The notes beneath the pieces are model-generated. The model worked only from the letters and a program-made list of their open reading frames with translations. It did no database searches and was not told the origin of the DNA. Shown here piece after piece: positions 1 to 7,753 of a DNA stretch of 21,305 nt. The position numbers were made by a program, and so were the translations under genes. Position 1 is the stretch's first letter, and every line of letters begins with the position of its first letter. The DNA is from Atopobiaceae bacterium UBA7016 (GTDB lineage Bacteria > Actinomycetota > Coriobacteriia > Coriobacteriales > Atopobiaceae). The stretch spans positions 1 through 21,305 of the forward strand of contig DJXA01000109.1 in the NCBI GenBank assembly GCA_002449555.1, given 5' to 3'.

Positions 1-1163
1 GGCTCAAGCCAGCGCGTGTTGAGCGGGTTCTGTACAAAGGCCGCCGCGGTGAGGTCAGGACGTCCAAGATAGCCCAGAGCGAGCGCCGTGCCGCTCACGC
101 AGATTTCGCCCTGCACGCCAACCTCGGTGATCTGCTGATCCTTCTCGTCCAGCAAAAACACCTTCTCGTTGGGGAAGGGGCGGCCCATGGGAATGACCTC
201 GTCCTTGGCGTAGGCGCGTGTGATGACCTGGTAGGTGCAGTTGCACGTGATCTCGGTGGGGCCGTACAGGTTGACGAAGGTGGCCTCGGGCAGGGCCTTC
301 TGCCACACCGCGAGCTGCTTGGGCGGCATGACCTCGCCAGAGAACATGACCAGGCGGATGTCCGCAGGCAGGCGGTAGTCAAAGCCGTTCATGATAGAGA
401 CAAAGCACATGGCGCTGACGGCCCAGATGAGGACCGTTGCCTTGGTGTCGCAGAGGTAGTCCATGAGGAGCGTGGGCTGCGAGAAGTACGGGCGCGGCAC
501 TAGCTGCAGGCGCGCGCCGGTGCGCAGCGCTGAGTAGATGTCCTTGACCGAGACGTCGAAGTCGAATGGTGCCTGGTTGGCGATGACGTCAGCCTCGGTG
601 ATGCCGAAGAGCTCGTCAAGCTGCGGGATGAAGTCGATGACCGAGCGATGAGAGACCACCACGCCCTTGGGCGTACCGGTGCTTCCACTGGTGAAGTTGC
701 AGTACAGCGGGTCAACGTCGGTTGCCTGTGCGCGGCGGGAGGCGAGGAGCTTGGCGTTGGGCTCTGCCGCGAGGGCCTCGCTCAGCAGCGCGACCTGCCA
801 GGGCGTGTCGGCGAAGAGCGCCTGCGCCTGGGCGAGGTTCTCGGCGTCGGTGAGCACGACGGCGGGGGAGAGCGCGTCAGCGATGGCACGCACGCGCACG
901 TCGGTCTGGCGCACGTCGATGACCGAATAGAAGCAGCCAGCCTGGACGGCGCCCAGCATGCAGGCAAAGGCATCGGGACTCTTCTCCAGAAAGAGCGCGA
1001 CGGCTTGACGGGGTGTGGAGCGCTGGGCAAGCCACGAGCCCGCCCGACGCGACGCGTCAAGCAGCTCCGCGTAGGTCAGCTCGCCATTGGGATCTGCGAC
1101 GGCCACCTTCTGCGGCACGCGCTCAGCGGTCTTCTCAAGCCAATCAAGGACATTCGTTGCCAT
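1..1163 (-). CDS. Amino-acid adenylating enzyme, DltA-like (3' end outside window)
   Basis: ANL-superfamily AMP-forming ligase. It should activate an amino acid as the aminoacyl-AMP and load it on a carrier protein. About 387 residues are visible. Core motifs appear in order: the P-loop TSGSTGTPKG near residues 157-167, FSGE before NLYGPTEIT near 298-306, and GEICVSG with ALGYLGRPDLT near 350-372. The C-terminal lid and any fused carrier domain lie past the window edge. The ATG at 1163 has an AAAGGGG ribosome site just upstream. It lies 182 bases after an MBOAT and a DltD-like gene on the same strand, which suggests the D-alanine-ligase role of DltA in modifying a surface polymer. The substrate cannot be read from the sequence, and an NRPS-type adenylation enzyme for another amino acid is the main alternative. 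No DltC-like carrier gene is in the window. Confidence 0.85.
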   Translation of the reverse strand, partial: MATNVLDWLEKTAERVPQKVAVADPNGELTYAELLDASRRAGSWLAQRSTPRQAVALFLEKSPDAFACMLGAVQAGCFYSVIDVRQTDVRVRAIADALSPAVVLTDAENLAQAQALFADTPWQVALLSEALAAEPNAKLLASRRAQATDVDPLYCNFTSGSTGTPKGVVVSHRSVIDFIPQLDELFGITEADVIANQAPFDFDVSVKDIYSALRTGARLQLVPRPYFSQPTLLMDYLCDTKATVLIWAVSAMCFVSIMNGFDYRLPADIRLVMFSGEVMPPKQLAVWQKALPEATFVNLYGPTEITCNCTYQVITRAYAKDEVIPMGRPFPNEKVFLLDEKDQQITEVGVQGEICVSGTALALGYLGRPDLTAAAFVQNPLNTRWLE

Positions 1164-1222
1164 AGCTTCCCCTTTGTAGTGCTTCAAAGCAGTGTGCGTT
1201 GCCTATGCTATCCCAACTGGGA

Positions 1223-1343
1223 GCGATTGTTGACATTGCGGGGCCGGTTCCGGTCCAACTGCACCACGAGGGTCGGACCCTTGTGGTGCAGTTGTTTCAC
1301 TGCTGATGTTGACCGGAACCGGCCCCGCAATGTCAACAATCGC
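1223..1343. repeat. Hairpin element A: perfect 33-bp inverted repeat with nested hairpin
   Basis: Arms 1223-1255 and 1311-1343 are perfect reverse complements (33 of 33). Inside, 1256-1267 pairs perfectly with 1283-1294, and the stem continues with AGGG/CCCT around a short TCGGA loop, so a second hairpin sits on top of the first. The outer stem starts 2 bases after the stop of the DltD-like gene (1346) and ends 60 bases before the start of the adenylating enzyme. It is one of three related elements in the window. There is no T-run after it, so it is not a textbook intrinsic terminator. It could end or attenuate transcription, or protect the 3' end of the upstream message. Confidence 0.9.
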
Positions 1344-1345
1344 TT

Positions 1346-2749
1346 CTATAGGAGCGTGACGGTTTGGTAGTGGTAGCGCTCGGGATCGGTGGCGCCGGCC
1401 TGGCGGGCGAGGATGCGCACGTTGAGGGAGCGGTACCCCTCGTCAGCGAGCGTGCATTTCGGGTCGGCCGACCAATCGCGAACGCGCGTCCAGCTGCCGT
1501 CGTCCTCCTGGATCTCGTATGCGTACTCGACCTGGCAGCGAGAACCTGCGTACGCGATGCCCGTCAGCTGTACCCCGTCGTCTGCGTGCTCTTCCTCGAA
1601 GCACACGTAGTAGATGCCATTCAGCGAGGCCAGATACTCGTCATAGCGGTTGTATGCATAGAACTGCGCTCTCACGTCCTCGCCGCTCTCTGCGCGTCGC
1701 ACGACGTCGGCAAAGATGGGCGTCAAGCGCTCGGCACCCGCACGGTTAAGGTGGGTGGCGTCAATGAAGTCGCCCTCATGGATGTCGTACAGGTCCTGGT
1801 GCGCCATGTTGAAGTCAAGGTACAGCGCGCCCTTGGAGGTCACGTACTCCTGCACGGCAGCCATGTCCTTGGGATAGGCCTCGGCAATGCTCAGCACCTC
1901 AAAGCGTGGGTGCGGTGCCACCAGCACCACCAGCTCAACGCCACGCTCCTCGCATAGTTCGCAGATCTCGCGCAGGCCGCGAAGCTCGCTCTCGTTCAGG
2001 CCCTTACCGCCCAGACCAAGGTACGCAAGGTGGTTGATACCCAGGAAGTTGGCGCCCAGCACCTCTGGGTTGACCTGTCCCTCATAATTGGCGTAGCCAT
2101 TGCCCAGTGGTACCCACGAACCGTCGATGCGCGCCTGCGCCTCCATTGGCGTGGCGCACTCTAGGCGATTGCGGATGTTGTCCATGATGGCGCTGGGCGT
2201 GTAGCTCACGTGGCTCAGCGTGAATGGCATGAGGAACGAGAGCGACGAAACCGTGCCTACGTAGTCGGGGTTCATGAGTAGCTTGAGGTAGCGTGCGGCC
2301 TGCTCGCCCATAGGCTGGCCGTTGCAAAGCGCCTGCACAAAGGCCATGTTGCTGTTGGCCCACGGCTCCTCGGCAAGCTGCGTGTACGACGTGCCCAAAA
2401 TGACGCGCCGCACGGGATGGTCAGCAAGCGCCACCTTCAGTGCCTCGGCGGAGCTTTCCAAAGACTGCCCCGGGCTGGCCAAGCAGAACGAGCGCGCCCC
2501 CAATGCTTCGTCAATAGGGCCGGGCTGCAAAGAGTCCTGCGCCACGGACGAGCCGATAACGATGGTGTCAAACTGCTCTCCTGCGGCCGTGGCCTGACGA
2601 TACTCGTACCACACAGAGTCGGAGTTCGATCCATATGGCTCCAGCGCCCACGTGAGTGCCACGTCAAGGGCCACAAGCGCGGCCAGCACGCAGAGGACCG
2701 CAAGCGTCCGGCGCAGCCAGGAGGGGCGGCGTGCATCAGAAGTTGGCAT
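1346..2749 (-). CDS. Membrane-anchored SGNH-family protein, DltD-like partner of the MBOAT
   Basis: Protein of 467 residues. One transmembrane segment lies near residues 14-34, followed by an extracytoplasmic SGNH-type domain. The block I serine motif IGSS is at about residues 65-68. The C-terminal D-x-x-H motif (DATH) is at about 330-333, in the right order for a Ser/His/Asp esterase or acyltransferase. The ATG at 2749 is preferred over the ATG at 2800 because GGAGGAGGT lies upstream of it; with this start the gene overlaps the MBOAT gene end by 14 bp, which implies translational coupling. MBOAT plus SGNH pairs (DltB/DltD, AlgI/AlgJ-X, PatA/PatB types) move acyl groups across the membrane onto cell-surface polymers. 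The last ~90 residues form an extra region rich in Tyr and aromatic residues that is not part of the SGNH core. Exact substrate unknown. Confidence 0.8.
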   Translation of the reverse strand: MPTSDARRPSWLRRTLAVLCVLAALVALDVALTWALEPYGSNSDSVWYEYRQATAAGEQFDTIVIGSSVAQDSLQPGPIDEALGARSFCLASPGQSLESSAEALKVALADHPVRRVILGTSYTQLAEEPWANSNMAFVQALCNGQPMGEQAARYLKLLMNPDYVGTVSSLSFLMPFTLSHVSYTPSAIMDNIRNRLECATPMEAQARIDGSWVPLGNGYANYEGQVNPEVLGANFLGINHLAYLGLGGKGLNESELRGLREICELCEERGVELVVLVAPHPRFEVLSIAEAYPKDMAAVQEYVTSKGALYLDFNMAHQDLYDIHEGDFIDATHLNRAGAERLTPIFADVVRRAESGEDVRAQFYAYNRYDEYLASLNGIYYVCFEEEHADDGVQLTGIAYAGSRCQVEYAYEIQEDDGSWTRVRDWSADPKCTLADEGYRSLNVRILARQAGATDPERYHYQTVTLL

Positions 2750-4325
2750 ACAGAAACCCACCTCCTCCGTTGGTCGTGAAGTCGAAGGCGTACAGCACAA
2801 GCGCGGCCATGCCCAGGTAGAGGCAGCAGCGCGCTACCGGATGCCAGCTCAGCACGCGCTCGCGCACGTCGGTACCCTTCTCGGCATGCCAGCTGACTAC
2901 GGCGATGACCACGCATGCCACCAGCGCGATGCGCGAGATACCAAACATCTCGGCACCCTCGATGCCGGCCAGCGCAAGCGCCTGCCTGAACGGCACGGGT
3001 GCCAAGTTGAAGAGCGTGGCGTGGATGCAGGTGAACGAGTCCGACAGGCTCTTCACACAGTCAAAGTAGCGGCCCACGTTGACCACGCAGAAGGTGCGCA
3101 CCACGGCAAACACGCGGAACCACGTGGCGTCGTCGGCAATGCGTAGCCGCTCCTTGAGGGAGCGAAACGCGGGCGCAAGCAGGTCTGACACCGCCACGAT
3201 GACGCCGTTGTACAGGCCCCAGCCCACATAGTGCCAGTCGGCACCGTGCCAGACGCCCACCAGCAAGAACACCAGGATGTTGGCTACGCAGGCCGGCAGC
3301 GTGCGGCCCGCGTGGGTGCCCAGCTTGGCCTTTGCCCACTTGCCAAAGCTCTGCATGGGCTTGGTCAGCGCGATGGGGTAGAAGATGTAGTCGCGCATCC
3401 ACGAGCCCAGCGACATGTGCCACCTGCGCCAGAAGTCCGCGAGTGAGACGGAGAAGTACGGCTGGCGGAAGTTCTGTGCCATCTGGACGCCAAAGAGCTC
3501 GGACACGCCCTCCACGATGTCGATGCCGCCGGAGAAGTCCGCGTACATCTGGATAGAGTAGACGAGCACGCCATACAGCACCACCGAGCCAGGGATGCCA
3601 GGCGTGACGTTGCCAAACACCATGGACACGTTGTGCGCCAGTACGTTGGCGATGGCGAGCTTCTTGAAGAGGCCGTAGCCCAGACGCAAAAGCCCCTTGC
3701 GCATTCCGTGCACGTCGGCGCTGCGCGAGGCAAAGAGCTGGCCCGACAGCTGGTCATAGCGGCCGATGGGCCCCTGGATGATCTGCGGGAACCACGACGC
3801 GAAGAGAAGGAATCGCAGGTAGTTCTGCTCAGGAGCGTACTTGGCGTTGTAGGCGTCGATGAGGTAGCCAATGCACTGGAACGTGTAGAACGAGATGCCC
3901 AGCGGCAGCAGGATGCCCAGGCTGGTGGGGGAGTCTGTCGCGCCAAAGTTGAAGAGCAGCACGTTGAGGTACTTGAAGAAGCCTAGGATGACGAGCGGCA
4001 GCGCGAGTGCGATCCAAAACGCGTGCCAGCGCTTCTGGTGATAGCGCTCCTTCAGGGCCTTGCGCTCCGCGCGGTCTTTGGTGGCCTTGCGCGCGGTCTT
4101 GGCCTCGCTGTCAAGCCGTGCAAGCCATAGTCCCCCTGCCCAGATGTCAGCCGAGGTCAGAAGCAACAGAAGCAGCGTCTGCCAACTGCCGGCAAAGACG
4201 TAGAACGCGAGGCTCGCGGCAAGCAGCACATACCACTGTGCCTCGGGCTTTGTGCGGCCCAGCGCGTAGTACGCGGCAAGCGCTGCCACAAGCAGCAAAA
4301 CAAACTGTAGAGAAAGCAATTCCAT
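2736..4325 (-). CDS. MBOAT-family membrane O-acyltransferase (DltB/AlgI type)
   Basis: Polytopic membrane protein of about 529 residues. Family hallmarks are visible: the FPQIIQGPIGRYDQ segment, the DFWRRWHMSLG motif, and GVWHGADWHYVGWG, whose histidine (about residue 360) matches the conserved catalytic-channel His of MBOAT proteins. It probably transfers an acyl or aminoacyl group from a cytoplasmic donor to the outside, where the overlapping DltD-like protein completes the transfer. The start is uncertain: ATG 4325 has a modest GGTGGG upstream and matches the usual N-terminus of the family. ATG 4364, 13 codons earlier, has no visible ribosome site. It is the first gene of a minus-strand run MBOAT - SGNH - (hairpin) - adenylating enzyme, and is divergent from tyrS. 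Confidence 0.9.
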   Translation of the reverse strand: MELLSLQFVLLLVAALAAYYALGRTKPEAQWYVLLAASLAFYVFAGSWQTLLLLLLTSADIWAGGLWLARLDSEAKTARKATKDRAERKALKERYHQKRWHAFWIALALPLVILGFFKYLNVLLFNFGATDSPTSLGILLPLGISFYTFQCIGYLIDAYNAKYAPEQNYLRFLLFASWFPQIIQGPIGRYDQLSGQLFASRSADVHGMRKGLLRLGYGLFKKLAIANVLAHNVSMVFGNVTPGIPGSVVLYGVLVYSIQMYADFSGGIDIVEGVSELFGVQMAQNFRQPYFSVSLADFWRRWHMSLGSWMRDYIFYPIALTKPMQSFGKWAKAKLGTHAGRTLPACVANILVFLLVGVWHGADWHYVGWGLYNGVIVAVSDLLAPAFRSLKERLRIADDATWFRVFAVVRTFCVVNVGRYFDCVKSLSDSFTCIHATLFNLAPVPFRQALALAGIEGAEMFGISRIALVACVVIAVVSWHAEKGTDVRERVLSWHPVARCCLYLGMAALVLYAFDFTTNGGGGFLYANF

Positions 4326-4495
4326 GAGCGTGGGCCCACCATAAGCGATGTGTACATAACTCATTAATGATAACGAATTGTGGACAGATGCGCCGCTCGC
4401 GGACGTTCTACGCTATCCTAATATCTTGCGCGACTGGGTGCCATGCTAGACGCCCTCGCTCGCGAAGTCCTTAGGGCCGCGTTGCCCCGACCGTT

Positions 4496-4500
4496 GGAGG
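4496..4500 (+). promoter_or_regulatory. Shine-Dalgarno deciding a TTG start for tyrS
   Basis: GGAGG lies 8 bases before an in-frame TTG at 4509. The upstream ATG at 4443 has no comparable site. The 183-base divergent gap between the MBOAT start (4325) and this TTG must hold promoters for both genes. AT-rich candidates are TATCCT/TAATAT at 4414-4424, but I see no convincing -35 box and no T-box leader. Confidence 0.6.
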
Positions 4501-4508
4501 TAAGTTCG

Positions 4509-5729
4509 TTGCTGCCAGTCGAAGAACAGCTTAAGGTCATCACGTCCGGCACTATGCAGATCGTGCCGCTGGACGAGCTCAAGAAGAAGCTTGAGAAGGG
4601 CACGCCCCTCAACATCAAGCTGGGCGTCGATCCCACCTCGCCCGACCTGCACCTGGGCCATGCCGTCCCGCTTCGTAAGATGCGCCAGTTCCAGGACCTC
4701 GGCCACCACGTGACCCTCATCATCGGCAACGGCACCGCCCTCATCGGCGACCCGTCTGGCCGTGACTCTACCCGTCCGCCCCTCACCGAGGAGCAGGTTG
4801 AGGCCAACGCCAAGACCTACGTCGAGCAGGCCATCAAGGTGCTCGACCCCGACAAGACCACCATCGTGCACAACGGCGATTGGCTGAAGCCGCTCGACCT
4901 GCAGAAGATGCTCCACCTCATGTCGCAGTTCAATGTGGCCCGCATCCTCGAGCGCGAGGACTTCCACAACCGCTACGCCAACCAGCAGTCCATCGCCCTG
5001 CACGAGTTCATCTACCCCGTTCTGCAGGCGTACGACTCGGTGGTCATCAACGCCGACCTCGAGATGGGCGGCAACGACCAGATCTTCAACCTGCTCGCTG
5101 GCCGCGACCTGATGCGCGCCGAGGGCATGGAGCCGCAGGTGGCGCTTACCGTGCCGCTGCTGGTGGGTCTGGACGGCCATAAGAAGATGTCCAAGAGCTA
5201 TGGCAACTACGTGGGCCTCACTGACGAGCCGGCCGACATGTTTGGCAAGCTCATGAGCATCGCCGACGAGATCGTCCCCCTGTACTTCCGCCTGTGCTCC
5301 ACCCTCACCGTCGACGAGATCGATCAGATTGAGGCCGACTTCAAGGCTGGCACGGCTGACCCGTACCAGATGAAGCGCAAGCTGGCCCGCAACATCGTTG
5401 ACCTGTACCACGGCGAGGGCGAGGGCCAGAAGGCCCAGGACGCCTTTGACGCGCAGTTCAAGAAGGGCGAGATGCCCGAGGACACGCCCGAGTTTGCTGC
5501 GGCCGACGTGGTCACCCTCAACGACGAGGGCCTCATCTACCTGCCCAAGCTGCTAGTGAGCGTGGGTATTGCCCAGTCCGCCGGCGAGGCTCGTCGCCTC
5601 ATCGACGGCGGTGGCGTGAAGGTGTCTGGCCAGGCGCTCGCGCCGAAGGTCTACAACGTCGACCCCGCTCTGTTTGTGGCGGGCGCCGCGCTGCAGGCTG
5701 GCAAGAAGCGTTGGGCCAAGCTGGTCTAG
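4509..5729 (+). CDS. tyrS: Tyrosyl-tRNA synthetase
   Basis: Class I aminoacyl-tRNA synthetase, cytoplasmic, charging tRNA-Tyr with tyrosine. With the TTG start it is 406 residues, a normal size. The HIGH-type motif HLGH begins at about residue 48 and KMSKS at about 226-230. A C-terminal S4 RNA-binding domain is recognisable (the run VGIAQSAGEARRLIDGG and GGVKVSGQ). The DPTSPDLHLGHAVPLRKMRQFQDLGH stretch, in pieces here, is typical of the second bacterial TyrRS group (TyrZ-like). An ATG at 4443 would add 22 residues that do not resemble the family N-terminus. The gene is followed after only 29 bases by the Pce-like gene on the same strand, so read-through is possible. Confidence 0.96.
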   Translation: MLPVEEQLKVITSGTMQIVPLDELKKKLEKGTPLNIKLGVDPTSPDLHLGHAVPLRKMRQFQDLGHHVTLIIGNGTALIGDPSGRDSTRPPLTEEQVEANAKTYVEQAIKVLDPDKTTIVHNGDWLKPLDLQKMLHLMSQFNVARILEREDFHNRYANQQSIALHEFIYPVLQAYDSVVINADLEMGGNDQIFNLLAGRDLMRAEGMEPQVALTVPLLVGLDGHKKMSKSYGNYVGLTDEPADMFGKLMSIADEIVPLYFRLCSTLTVDEIDQIEADFKAGTADPYQMKRKLARNIVDLYHGEGEGQKAQDAFDAQFKKGEMPEDTPEFAAADVVTLNDEGLIYLPKLLVSVGIAQSAGEARRLIDGGGVKVSGQALAPKVYNVDPALFVAGAALQAGKKRWAKLV

Positions 5730-5758
5730 TTCACGCATCTTTCTGTACATAAGGAAGC

Positions 5759-7642
5759 ATGCCAAAGATGCAGATTCGCAATAAAGCACTGATAGGATGG
5801 GCCGCCTCGCTTCTGGCGGCCTTCCTTTTCATTGTCGTGATGTCGCCCCGTACGGCTCTCGCGGACGAGGGCTCTCTGCGAATACATGTGCTCTCGTTCT
5901 CCAGTTACCAAGACGCTATCGTCCTCGAGTGCGACGGACATTTTGGCATGGTGGACTCTGGGGAGGACAACGACTATCCCTGCGGGGATGACGTTCGTTA
6001 TCCGTATCGCCCAAAGACGACGATAGGACAGGGCCACGAGGATGAGGCCATCGCGTACCTTGCCAACCTGGGCGTGACTCCAGACAACTTTGAGTTTTAT
6101 ATCGGGACACATTCGCACAGCGACCACATTGGCTCTGCCGACGAGGTCATCAGAGCCTTCTGTCCTGAACGTGTCTATACGCCGGACTACAAGGATGAGT
6201 ACATAAACGACTCGGCCTTCCTTTGGGACAATCTCTACGTGTATGACCACATGCGCGAAGCTGCTGAAGAGGTGGGAGCGCCATTCATCACGAAGCTGGC
6301 TTACGACGCACCGGTCTATCCCGAAGCGGATGGCGCGGCAAGCCCGGTGTTCTCCCTTGGGTCTGCTCAGATTGAGATTGTGAACTGGGAGAATCACGAG
6401 CTCACTGCGGGAGCCTACAGGGACGCAAACGACTACTGCTGGGGCGTCCTCGTCTCTTGTGGCGGCAAGAGGGCCTTCCTTGCCGGCGACATCAACAACT
6501 ACCGAGGCGACGAGGACGTTTTGGGGGCTGCGCTGGGCCGCGTGGACGTGCTGAAGCTGGCACACCATGGCTGCGTCGGCTCGAATAGCCAGGGCTTCTT
6601 GGTCGCGCTGCAGCCAACGTATGCGGTGGTGACCGCGCCGTTTAGATTTATGCCCGACGAGACCGTCGACACCTTGTTGTCACTGGGCACGCATATCTAC
6701 TGTGCACCTGAGAGCGCGAGCGAAGGTAAGGATGCCATCGTCATCACGCTTTCGGGGGATGGCGTATGGGTGGACGCGCTGGCAGATCCTAGCCAGCTGA
6801 CCTTCCGTGCAAACTGCGGGTCCCACGACGCCGTGGCGTTTGTGGACGGAGCTCCCGCAAGCTACAGCGGCGTTTGGACAACGGACGCGGGCCTGTCATA
6901 TCGCTTTGATGGCAGCCCCTATGGCACGCTGGCGGGCTCGAGTGAGGCCGACAAAGGCAAGTGGGTGCACGACAAGTACGGTTGGTGGTGGAAAAACAGC
7001 GACGGCAGCTACCCGGTCAGTATGTGGAAGACCATCAATGGCGTGCAGTACTACTTCGATAGCCGTGGTTACATGGCTACTGGCTGGGTGAAGTACGAAG
7101 GTCGCTGGTATTACCTGGACGCCTCGGGAGCGCTTGCGACAGGATGGCGCAGCGTCCAAGGCTCTTGGTACTACCTTGATCCAGCGGTTGGCGGCGCCAT
7201 GGCTACTGGCCTCTTCACGGTGGGTTCCACACGCTATGCTGCGTACACTTATGGGCTCTGCCCCGTGTCAAATTGGGTTCAGGTTGGGAAGAACTGGTAT
7301 CTGACCTCGTCATCCTGCGCCGTACGAACCGGTTGGGCCAAGCATGGCTCGTCGTGGTACTGGCTCGACACCAGCACGGGTGCCATGGTAACTGGCTGGC
7401 AGAAGGTCGGTGGAGCGTGGTACTGGCTTGACTCGTCCGGAGCGATGGCAACCGGCTGGCGCAAGGTTGACGGCACGTGGTACTGGTTCAATGCCTCCGG
7501 CGCAATGGCAACTGGTTGGAAGAGGATTGGCAGCTCGTGGTACTGGTTCGATGCCTCCGGAGCCATGCTTGCTGACGCTTGGACTCCTGACGGCTACTAC
7601 GTAAACAAATCCGGTGCCTGGGTCAAAGGCAAGGTTCGCTAG
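5759..7642 (+). CDS. Secreted phosphorylcholine-esterase-like MBL-fold protein with choline-binding-type repeats
   Basis: Exported protein of 627 residues. An N-terminal signal peptide ends near ALA-DEG (about residue 36). The metallo-beta-lactamase-fold domain (about 40-370) keeps metal-site motifs: H-x-H-x-D-H (THSHSDHIG, H118/H120/D122/H123), GDIN (D244) and AHHG (H269/H270). From about residue 400 to the end are roughly eleven ~20-residue GW/aromatic repeats of the choline-binding (CW_binding_1) type, ending in the TPDGYYVNKSGAW tail typical of choline-binding proteins. From memory, both the domain order and the catalytic domain match Streptococcus pneumoniae Pce/CbpE: both have an HFxMVDxGED-like run and LWDNLY. 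Pce removes phosphocholine from teichoic acid. A second in-frame ATG at 5768 sits at better spacing from AAGGAAG. A ComEC-like nuclease or another phosphodiesterase activity is the alternative. Confidence 0.85.
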   Translation: MPKMQIRNKALIGWAASLLAAFLFIVVMSPRTALADEGSLRIHVLSFSSYQDAIVLECDGHFGMVDSGEDNDYPCGDDVRYPYRPKTTIGQGHEDEAIAYLANLGVTPDNFEFYIGTHSHSDHIGSADEVIRAFCPERVYTPDYKDEYINDSAFLWDNLYVYDHMREAAEEVGAPFITKLAYDAPVYPEADGAASPVFSLGSAQIEIVNWENHELTAGAYRDANDYCWGVLVSCGGKRAFLAGDINNYRGDEDVLGAALGRVDVLKLAHHGCVGSNSQGFLVALQPTYAVVTAPFRFMPDETVDTLLSLGTHIYCAPESASEGKDAIVITLSGDGVWVDALADPSQLTFRANCGSHDAVAFVDGAPASYSGVWTTDAGLSYRFDGSPYGTLAGSSEADKGKWVHDKYGWWWKNSDGSYPVSMWKTINGVQYYFDSRGYMATGWVKYEGRWYYLDASGALATGWRSVQGSWYYLDPAVGGAMATGLFTVGSTRYAAYTYGLCPVSNWVQVGKNWYLTSSSCAVRTGWAKHGSSWYWLDTSTGAMVTGWQKVGGAWYWLDSSGAMATGWRKVDGTWYWFNASGAMATGWKRIGSSWYWFDASGAMLADAWTPDGYYVNKSGAWVKGKVR

Positions 7643-7663
7643 GCACATGCGATAGCCAACAAA

Positions 7664-7742
7664 ACGGGCCCTCCCACGTCTACATCAGAAGAAGCCTCTT
7701 GCTGATGTAGACGCGGGAGGGCCCGTCTTCGTCAACAACCGC
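7664..7742. terminator. Hairpin element C between convergent genes, likely bidirectional terminator
   Basis: Arms 7664-7688 and 7702-7726 pair over 25 positions with one mismatch that can form G-U. The stem is rich in GGGCCC. On the minus strand the stem is followed by TTTTGTT (7656-7663 region), so it is a good intrinsic terminator for the NlpC/P60 gene ending at 7754. On the plus strand the tail is weaker. The bases 7727-7742 (GTCAACAACCGC end) belong to the family sequence shared with elements A and B, although in this copy they have lost most of their pairing with the left side. Confidence 0.8.
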
Positions 7743-7753
7743 AGACGGACGCG

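Noticed and set aside
1223..1343. Terminal inverted repeats of an insertion sequence
   Set aside because: The arms enclose only 55 bases with no coding capacity and no target duplication that I can see; a hairpin element fits better.
4326..4508. Possible T-box or other tRNA-sensing leader before tyrS
   Set aside because: I looked for the T-box antiterminator core (TGG-N-ACCGCG) and a terminator pair and found neither; the leader is also short.
4446..5411. A 321-codon minus-strand frame inside tyrS
   Set aside because: It is antisense to tyrS, which has HIGH, KMSKS and S4 motifs; the antisense product is a Val/His/Leu-rich shadow.
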